Shown here: one piece after another, positions 6,893 through 12,610 of the stretch | How the letters are laid out: each line of letters opens with the position of its first letter | Position numbering within the stretch: position 1 is the first letter of the stretch | NCBI GenBank assembly: GCA_964448115.1 | Contig: CAYUVA010000024.1 | Span: 44,707-61,723, forward strand | Reading direction: 5' to 3' | Length of the DNA stretch: 17,017 nucleotides | Source: CAYUVA01 sp964448115 [NCBI: uncultured bacterium] | Lineage (GTDB): Bacteria > CAYUVA01 | Program-made: the position numbers and the translations under genes | The notes under the pieces: generated by a model | What the model saw: only the letters and a program-made list of their open reading frames with translations | The model's database searches: none | What the model was told of the DNA's origin: nothing

Positions 6893-7843
6893 ATGTTAAA
6901 AAAAGAGGACGACAGGGCGTGCATTCTTATAGTAGATGACACCAAGGACCATCTCGATCTGCTGCACCGTATCTTAAAAAAAGAGTATCGTGTTCTCTGC
7001 ACCCAGGATGGAAAAGAGGCGCTGGAGGTTCTCAAGCCCGAGAAACCCAACCTGATCCTGATGGATATTATGATGCCAGAGCTTGATGGAATGGAAACCC
7101 TCAAGATCATCAAACAAGACGCCTCGATAAGACATATACCGGTGATCATGCTCTCTGCCAGGGGAGATATAAGTTCCCGAGTAAAGTGCCTGGAGATCGG
7201 TGCGGTGGATTTTATATGCAAGCCGTTTGACGCAAGAGAAGTCAGAGCCAGGGTAGCTGCCCAGATCAGGCAATTCGATGACCAGTACTATGCAAATCCG
7301 CTCACCGGCTTGCCTGGTAATGTGGTAATCGAACATGAGATCAACCGCTGGATCGAGCAGGGAAAGATATTTGCCTTCTGCTATATCGACATGGATAACT
7401 TCAAGGCTTATAACGATTACTATGGATTCGACGCCGGGGACAAGCTTATACTGTTTCTAAAGACCATTCTTCTCGAAGCAAAACATCAAGTCGGAAATAC
7501 TTATGATTTTGTGGGGCATGTGGGAGGGGATGACTTCGTTTACATTACAGATTTCAAGAAGGTAGATAGGCTCTGCAAATACATAATAAAACAGTTCGAT
7601 CAACAGGTGGAGGAGTACTATCACCCGGATGACAGAAAAAAAGGTTACATAGAGACGCTAAATAGACAAAGAAAGATAGAGAGATACCCTTTCATCTCCC
7701 TTTCAATAGCGGTAAGCACCAACAACTACCGTCCAATCAAGGATCACCGCGAAGTCTCCAAGGTCATCTCCGAGGTGAAGATCAAGCTGAAAAGCACCGA
7801 GGGGAGCAATTATGAGATCGATCGCAGAAAAACAGGTGATTAA
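6893..7843 (+). CDS. Response regulator: receiver domain plus degenerate GGDEF domain
   Basis: The 316-residue cytoplasmic protein has an intact CheY-like receiver (about residues 9-125): acidic pair D15/D16, phosphoacceptor D58 in LILMDIMMPELDG, S88 and K110 in CKPF. It is followed by a GGDEF-type domain (about 130-310) with the LTGLPGN start, YIDMDNFKAYNDYYGFDAGD, and GGDDF (211-215) where GG(D/E)EF is usual. The inhibitory RxxD site reads NTYD, so its Arg is missing. GGDEF domains make cyclic di-GMP; the Asp in place of the fourth-position Glu makes full diguanylate cyclase activity doubtful, and the domain may be weakly active, have a different substrate or act as a sensor. A variable insert after about residue 235 (YYHPDDRKKGYIETLNRQRK) is charged. 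No partner histidine kinase is in the window. The unknown helical protein begins 24 bases downstream and is probably in the same operon. Confidence 0.88.
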   Translation: MLKKEDDRACILIVDDTKDHLDLLHRILKKEYRVLCTQDGKEALEVLKPEKPNLILMDIMMPELDGMETLKIIKQDASIRHIPVIMLSARGDISSRVKCLEIGAVDFICKPFDAREVRARVAAQIRQFDDQYYANPLTGLPGNVVIEHEINRWIEQGKIFAFCYIDMDNFKAYNDYYGFDAGDKLILFLKTILLEAKHQVGNTYDFVGHVGGDDFVYITDFKKVDRLCKYIIKQFDQQVEEYYHPDDRKKGYIETLNRQRKIERYPFISLSIAVSTNNYRPIKDHREVSKVISEVKIKLKSTEGSNYEIDRRKTGD

Positions 7844-7867
7844 ACATTAAGTACATTTAGAACCGTT

Positions 7868-8395
7868 ATGACCGATATAAACCAGGATCCTCACCCCGCT
7901 GATAAACATTACTTCTGGAAGAAAAACCGCCTGGTTCACCAGAGAGACAGAGACCTCTACTACCAGGATGCGATCAGCCTTTTGGAAGATCTACTTGAAC
8001 GATACGATCAGATACTAGCACAGGATGAGGGAAGAAAAGACCTGATGGAGTTCGTTGATCGCATCATCGAGGCTTTTGAGCTGGCACTGGAACACGCTCA
8101 GATGGCAAAGGGCGGCTGCTTCCATGAGATTCCCGGGGTGATCGAACCGGTGGAGCTTGTCTATGTCGATTATCTCAAGACCCTCTATTCAAGCATCAAG
8201 AACATAAAGAGCTATTTTAGACATGGCGAGCTGCTAAGAAAACTGGAAAAGAGCGAGAAAAGCCTGCCAGCCAACCTTCGCCGGTACCTTGCAAAAAACA
8301 AAGAATTAGATGAAGAACTGGTAAAATTGAGCCTGCAAGCACTGAAGGACCGCATCGAGCTTTTCGATGGCGCAATAAGGCTGGAGAAGCTATAG
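7868..8395 (+). CDS. Uncharacterised helical protein downstream of the response regulator
   Basis: I do not recognise this 175-residue protein. It is highly charged, rich in Leu, Glu, Lys and Asp, and looks almost wholly alpha-helical, with amphipathic stretches such as AISLLEDLLERYDQIL and FVDRIIEAFELALEHAQM. A short turn containing KGGCFHEIPGV near residue 80-90 separates the two halves. The C-terminal half has basic helices (LLRKLEKSEKSLPANLRRYLAKN). There is no signal peptide or membrane segment, so it is probably cytoplasmic. The ATG at 7868 lacks a clear Shine-Dalgarno site and follows the regulator's stop by 24 bases, so the two are likely co-transcribed. A role as an output or partner of the receiver-GGDEF protein is a guess from position only. 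That it is a gene is supported by codon-like composition and by the lack of a competing frame. Confidence 0.7.
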   Translation: MTDINQDPHPADKHYFWKKNRLVHQRDRDLYYQDAISLLEDLLERYDQILAQDEGRKDLMEFVDRIIEAFELALEHAQMAKGGCFHEIPGVIEPVELVYVDYLKTLYSSIKNIKSYFRHGELLRKLEKSEKSLPANLRRYLAKNKELDEELVKLSLQALKDRIELFDGAIRLEKL

Positions 8396-8480
8396 GGATT
8401 AAAACTTCCCATAATCTAAATCCCCACCCATTAACACAATAAATCTTCTTACGGTTTTTGTTAATTACTTGGAATCTTTC

Positions 8481-8489
8481 TGATATACT
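8481..8489 (+). promoter_or_regulatory. Extended -10 abutting the M48 protease start
   Basis: TGATATACT is an extended -10 (TGN followed by a five-of-six match to TATAAT) ending seven bases before the ATG at 8497. This would place the transcription start at the start codon. No Shine-Dalgarno sequence precedes the ATG, which fits a leaderless transcript. A weak -35 (TTAATT, 8461-8466) lies 17 bases upstream of TATACT. Confidence 0.45.
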
Positions 8490-8496
8490 AAGTAAG

Positions 8497-9654
8497 ATGG
8501 AAAATCGTAGAAATACAGAAACAGATAATAAATTAGACTCCCAACGAACTAAGAAATATAACAGCATAAAGTTCATCCTATCCCTTGTCCGATATACCTT
8601 GACCATCATGTTCATCCTGTTGGTGCTAAAGTCTGGGGCTGCTGTCGGCATGGTCAATCTTGGATGGTTGCTGTTCGATAATCGATACCTCGTATTGCTC
8701 GCTTATATTGCCATTCTCGCCATATCGGAGTTCATCGTTTTCCTCCCTTTATCCTATTACAGTGACTATCTGCTCGAGATCGAGTACGGACTTAGCAATC
8801 TGACCAGGGCTGGATGGCTATGGAGGAAGCTGAAGGAGACCGCTGTTTCGTTGGTGATCATCGCCCCTTTCTCTGTGGTGCTTTATTTTTTTCTGCGCAA
8901 GTTCCACAACGATTGGTGGATTCCGGTCGCAGCCATCTATTTCGTGTTCACCGTTGTATTGAATCGTATCTTTCCTACGCTCATCTTTCCCCTATTTTAC
9001 AGGGTAACGCCTATCCAGGATCACCAGCTCGCCGAACAGATCAAGGCTCTTTGCGATAAGGAGGGCGTGGATATCGAGGGTGTTTACTCGTTCAACCTAA
9101 GCTCGAGCACTCGTCGAGCCAATGCAGCCCTGGTCGGCTGGGGAAAGAAGCGTCGCATCATTATCTCAGATACACTGCTTGAGAAGTTCGAGCATGAGGA
9201 GATACTATCGGTTCTGGCACACGAACTGGGACACTATGTGGGAAGACACACAGCAAAGTTGACCGTAATAAGCGGCATCTTTATCGTCATGGCCATGTTC
9301 TTCTGTGCCTATCTGCATAAAAGAACAATCAGCTTCTTCGGTTTCCAATCGGTCGATGAACTCGCCTCGATTCCACTTATGGCTCTATACCTACTGTTAT
9401 TCAGCATCCTGGTCATGCCATTTCAAAATGCTGTCTCAAGGGCAATGGAGCGATGGTCGGATCGTTATGCATTGAAACAGGGACCCGCTGCCTGGCATTT
9501 TATCTCAGCGATGGAGAAACTGATGGAGCTGAACCTGGAGGTATCAAGCCCCAATCCGCTGATTGTCCTGATATTCTACAGCCACCCTCCGATCTCACAG
9601 CGGATCGAAATGGCGAGACGCTTTGACAATAAAAAAACACAGGAAGTGCCATAA
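8497..9654 (+). CDS. M48-family membrane zinc metalloprotease, Ste24/HtpX-like
   Basis: The 385-residue membrane protein has the zinc motif HELGH (residues 242-246, preceded by LSVLAH) and a third ligand region AMERWSDRYALK (E318, D322). The segment RIFPTLIFPLFYRVTPI before the catalytic domain and YSHPPISQRIEMA near the end are typical of the Ste24/CAAX prenyl protease branch of M48. Several membrane helices occupy about residues 25-160 and further ones follow the zinc motif. In bacteria such enzymes usually act in membrane or envelope protein quality control; prenyl processing is not implied. The frame is open from a TTG at 8458, but the ATG at 8497 is preferred because an extended -10 lies in between, seven bases before it. 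The next gene starts 21 bases after the stop and is probably co-transcribed. Confidence 0.9.
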   Translation: MENRRNTETDNKLDSQRTKKYNSIKFILSLVRYTLTIMFILLVLKSGAAVGMVNLGWLLFDNRYLVLLAYIAILAISEFIVFLPLSYYSDYLLEIEYGLSNLTRAGWLWRKLKETAVSLVIIAPFSVVLYFFLRKFHNDWWIPVAAIYFVFTVVLNRIFPTLIFPLFYRVTPIQDHQLAEQIKALCDKEGVDIEGVYSFNLSSSTRRANAALVGWGKKRRIIISDTLLEKFEHEEILSVLAHELGHYVGRHTAKLTVISGIFIVMAMFFCAYLHKRTISFFGFQSVDELASIPLMALYLLLFSILVMPFQNAVSRAMERWSDRYALKQGPAAWHFISAMEKLMELNLEVSSPNPLIVLIFYSHPPISQRIEMARRFDNKKTQEVP

Positions 9655-9675
9655 TGACCCTATAAGAAGGGTATC

Positions 9676-11211
9676 TTGAGCAGAGAAAAAAACACTCCCA
9701 GGTACTATCTATTTCCCTCATTAGGGAGCCTGTTATTTATCATTATGCTATTGATGGGGCTTTCCTCGATACAGAGCTATGATTTATTCTGGCATCTGGC
9801 TACAGGTGAATTTATAGTTAATAATTGGGCAATCCCCGACAGCGATCCCTTCAGCTTCACCATGCAGGGTGAACCTTGGATAGCACACGAATGGCTTAGC
9901 GATCTGATCTTCTATGTTGTTTATAGCTTAGATCGAGTAGATTACTCGGGGATCATACTGCTAAAGGGATTGATCATAGCATTAACCTATCGCCTGCTGT
10001 TTGCTGGAATAAGAAAACGATTAGGCGCTCTTATGTCATTTATTGTGGTGTTCTGGTCAGCGGTATTGGGGTATGAGGTCTGGTCGGAGCGACCGCAGAT
10101 CTTTTCCTTGCTATTGTTCGTTGTCCTTTTGCGCATGCTTGATGGAGATGATCGCCTCGGCAATAAAAAGTTGTTGTGGGTGCCATTGTTAATGGCATTG
10201 TGGGCGAACTTGCATGGTGGTTGGATATACGGTGCCATGCTGGTGGTTTTTTATGTGCTCTGCGAATCATGGAGGGTGTTCTCCCAAAAAAGCAATAATT
10301 CCGTATTGAACAGGCTGAGACATCCTGGCGTTTTGCTTTTTGGATGTGGTATCGCCACTATGATAAGTCCTTATGGTATAAGAAATACCTTATATCCGCT
10401 GCAATACTTGGGGGAGACTGCACACAAGCTTTACCTTACCGAGTGGTGGTCGCCATCTTTCCCTGAGGAATGGGCATTGCTTATCTCCATGATCGGCATA
10501 TTTGTAATACTTTCTTTCAGGCGCTACAAGGGGGGGCTATTCCCCTTTATTATTTTATTAGCCAGCCTAATGTTGACTCTCGACTCGATCAGGCATATAG
10601 GTATCCTCGGCTTGTGCCTCGCCTGGTGGTTGTCGAGGGTAATCAAGGGATTCGGCTCTGCATCGCCGAAAGCAAGGCTCACGGCACGAATAACCAAGAT
10701 GCTTGATAATATCGAAAGAAATGAATCTGCGCTGAGATCCGGCTTCTGGGAGACGATTTGTATATTGATTGTGATCCTTTGCTATGTATTCTCTTGTCCG
10801 CTAAAGGGGATTATGTTGCCAGGTGGCATTGAAAGAGGGCTTGTTCCCGAGGATGGGATAAGATTTATAAATGAGCAACTGGAGCCAGAAGCTCGTATCC
10901 TCAATTTCTATGCTTGGGGCGGCGAGATCATCTGGATGACCGAGCACAAGGTCTTCATCGATGGCAGAGCGGACCTATACTCGGATAAGTTATTGCCCAA
11001 TTATATGCGGATTATGGGAGTACACCAGGGCTGGGAGGAGCTTCTCGATGATTACGAGGTTACACATATCTTCATTCCCAAAGAGTGCACCCTATCCGAT
11101 GTGCTTGGATATCATCCGAGTTGGAGGATAATCTATGCCGGTGAACACTCCATCTTGTATGCTCGAGCTGATCCAGGTCCAATGAATGGATCCCTGATGG
11201 GCGAGAATTAG
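9676..11211 (+). CDS. Large multi-pass membrane protein, GT-C-like, substrate unknown
   Basis: The 511-residue product has a short basic N-terminus, then about ten membrane helices up to residue 375, then a soluble C-terminal domain of about 130 residues. The first periplasmic loop contains SYDLFWHLATGEFIVNNW (D36, H40) and DPFSFTMQGEPWIAHEWLSD (H71, E72, W73), and later WANLHGGWIYG and ISPYGIRNTLYPL. The C-terminal domain has NFYAWGGEIIWMTEHKVFIDGRADLYS. These motifs recur in a widespread group of bacterial membrane proteins that look like GT-C glycosyltransferases but lack a defined function. The start is TTG at 9676, chosen for AGAAGGG (9665-9671) four bases upstream and the positively charged N-terminus; the next in-frame Met falls inside the first helix. 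It follows the M48 gene by 21 bases. Its stop overlaps that of the convergent DHH gene. Confidence 0.75.
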   Translation: MSREKNTPRYYLFPSLGSLLFIIMLLMGLSSIQSYDLFWHLATGEFIVNNWAIPDSDPFSFTMQGEPWIAHEWLSDLIFYVVYSLDRVDYSGIILLKGLIIALTYRLLFAGIRKRLGALMSFIVVFWSAVLGYEVWSERPQIFSLLLFVVLLRMLDGDDRLGNKKLLWVPLLMALWANLHGGWIYGAMLVVFYVLCESWRVFSQKSNNSVLNRLRHPGVLLFGCGIATMISPYGIRNTLYPLQYLGETAHKLYLTEWWSPSFPEEWALLISMIGIFVILSFRRYKGGLFPFIILLASLMLTLDSIRHIGILGLCLAWWLSRVIKGFGSASPKARLTARITKMLDNIERNESALRSGFWETICILIVILCYVFSCPLKGIMLPGGIERGLVPEDGIRFINEQLEPEARILNFYAWGGEIIWMTEHKVFIDGRADLYSDKLLPNYMRIMGVHQGWEELLDDYEVTHIFIPKECTLSDVLGYHPSWRIIYAGEHSILYARADPGPMNGSLMGEN

Positions 11212-12230
11212 CTATTTGCAGGCTGTGAAGGAAAGAGCAAGTCAAACTCCTCTTCCACCTGGGCAATGGCGCGGAGCTTCTCTCGCAGGTACTTTTCAAT
11301 ATCCTTTAGCTCATTTGAATTACCAGGCAGGTCGGTTATCTTGCCAGCAGCCATAATATCATGTCCCCCGCCCCTTCCCATATTCTCAGCCAGGCTGGCA
11401 GCCAACTCACCTGCGTTGTATTGGCGGGACTTGGTGCGCAGCGAGAAGTACATAGTCCCCTGATAGTAACCGGTGGATAGTATGATCGAAATATCGCTCA
11501 TCGGATAGAAAAAGTCCGCGACCTGGGGCACCACATCAGGACTGGATACCTCAGGTAGATGCAATGCCAACAAGCTCCCCGCCTTCAATCCGCTGTCCAA
11601 AGCCATGTCAAGGAAACGATAGTAACCTAATGGTATAGGCGGATTCTCTATCTCGAAGAGGGTGCGCCAATCGACCTGCTTGGCAAGATCTCGAAATGCT
11701 AACTCGGCAGCATCGATCTGATCGAACTGCCTAATATCAGACTTGACCGCATAGAATATAGCTGTCGCCAGGCGGCGGCTGATCGGAACCTCGAGCATCC
11801 TGAAGTACTCCATGACGATCAGGGCTGTAGCCTCGATATCCTCGCGAATATCCTGTATTGAGATACCTTCCATTGATTGGATTATTGGATGATGGTCGAT
11901 AACTATATCAACGCCGAGGTTTTCTGGCAAAAGGACATTGCCTCGTTTTGGCTGGCAATCGATCAGAATAAAACAATCATAGTCTTTGTAGGAAATGAGC
12001 GCTGAATGTTTGAGTGGGATATCCAGTAAGCGCACCAACGCCTGGTTCTCCGCCCTTCCGATCACGCCACTGTAGGTTATAGTGCAGCTTTTACCGAGGA
12101 CGCGATCGATGAGCATTGTCAAGCCAAAGCCGGAGGCTATTGCATCAGGATCCGGATTGTCGTGCAGTATGATAAGTGGACTATATTTCGTTGAGATAAG
12201 ATCCATTATCTCATTAACGAGGTGCCTCAT
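11208..12230 (-). CDS. nrnA: DHH-family phosphoesterase, NrnA-like oligoribonuclease/pAp phosphatase
   Basis: The 340-residue cytoplasmic protein shows DHH-family metal-binding motifs in order: HDNPDPDAIAS (H23, D27, D29), ILIDCQP (D91), VIDHHP (D112, H113, H114), and KSDIRQF (D165) at the fourth motif. The C-terminal DHHA1 domain ends with the substrate-binding glycine run GRGGGHDIMAAG (GGGH at 287-290). This size and the lack of extra domains match the NrnA group, which degrades very short RNA (and in some species cyclic dinucleotide products) and dephosphorylates 3'-phosphoadenosine 5'-phosphate; RecJ is larger and has more domains. The fourth motif is less typical (SDIRQF rather than SDTGxF). 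The ATG at 12230 follows the stop of the rubredoxin-like ORF by 14 bases, without a clear Shine-Dalgarno site, so the two are likely one operon. The specific NrnA activity is family-based inference. Confidence 0.88.
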   Translation of the reverse strand: MRHLVNEIMDLISTKYSPLIILHDNPDPDAIASGFGLTMLIDRVLGKSCTITYSGVIGRAENQALVRLLDIPLKHSALISYKDYDCFILIDCQPKRGNVLLPENLGVDIVIDHHPIIQSMEGISIQDIREDIEATALIVMEYFRMLEVPISRRLATAIFYAVKSDIRQFDQIDAAELAFRDLAKQVDWRTLFEIENPPIPLGYYRFLDMALDSGLKAGSLLALHLPEVSSPDVVPQVADFFYPMSDISIILSTGYYQGTMYFSLRTKSRQYNAGELAASLAENMGRGGGHDIMAAGKITDLPGNSNELKDIEKYLREKLRAIAQVEEEFDLLFPSQPANS

Positions 12231-12244
12231 TTATCGCTGCCGAT

Positions 12245-12358
12245 TCATTGCTGATAAGGCTCGAAGCTCCCCGAGGAGGAACCGCATAACAGCCAGGCTT
12301 CAGGCAGAGCATCCCCATCAAAGACATATTCGCTTATTGTACAGTGCCACTTATCCAT
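12245..12358 (-). CDS. Short rubredoxin-like ORF with two of four metal cysteines missing (possible decayed gene)
   Basis: This 37-residue ORF, below usual gene-finder cut-offs, begins MDKWHCTISEYVFDGDALPE and continues through LLCG to a FEP ending. Its spacing follows the short rubredoxin-like domain (as in the rubrerythrin tail): KW-x-C-x-x-C-G-Y, then a DGD turn, then PE-x-C-P-x-C-G and FEP. Rubredoxins bind one iron by four Cys and carry electrons. Here the second Cys is Ser (AGC) and the third is Trp (TGG), each one base change from a Cys codon, so tetrahedral iron binding should be lost. It may be a decayed gene, a sequencing artefact or a repurposed small protein. An in-frame ATG at 12370 would add four residues; the start at 12358 is preferred because it gives the standard rubredoxin N-terminus with a GGGG six bases upstream. 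It shares a likely promoter with the DHH gene downstream. Confidence 0.6.
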   Translation of the reverse strand: MDKWHCTISEYVFDGDALPEAWLLCGSSSGSFEPYQQ

Positions 12359-12427
12359 CTTTGACCCCATTTAGATGAAAGTTTTGTTTTTTTATCTGAT
12401 AATTTATTTATAATGTTTCTAGACCAG

Positions 12428-12455
12428 ATTGTAATAGCTAAAAAAATAAGGTCAA
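12428..12455 (-). promoter_or_regulatory. Sigma70-like promoter for the rubredoxin-like/DHH operon
   Basis: On the minus strand TTGACC (12455-12450) and TACAAT (12433-12428) are 16 bases apart, each a five-of-six match. A start near 12421 gives a leader of about 60 bases to the small ORF. Confidence 0.5.
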
Positions 12456-12563
12456 GGAAAAAATTAAAAAAAATAACAGTGCTAAAGGAACTAATGTTTC
12501 ATAGGGGTTTGCCAATGGCGTTTCTTATGTCGGAACTAAAGTCTGTCAAAGTGCAAGTCCGCG

Positions 12564-12583
12564 ATGAAAAGCGATCTTTTCAT
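12564..12583 (-). terminator. Hairpin downstream of the GT39-NHL gene
   Basis: ATGAAAAG (12564-12571) and CTTTTCAT (12576-12583) form a perfect eight-base-pair stem with a four-base loop, 27 bases past the stop of the GT39-NHL gene. It lacks a following T-run, so it is at best a weak terminator or a 3'-end stabiliser. Confidence 0.3.
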
Positions 12584-12610
12584 AGATAGCTACAACTATA
12601 TCGCATCAGG

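Noticed and set aside
8458-8496. TTG start 13 codons upstream of the M48 protease ATG
   Set aside because: It has no Shine-Dalgarno site and spans the extended -10 at 8481-8489. The ATG at 8497 fits better.
12484-12583. Possible c-di-GMP (GEMM) riboswitch, suggested by GGCAAACC-like bases on the minus strand
   Set aside because: The conserved GACGCAAAGCC segment and the second paired domain are not present, and the match is too short.
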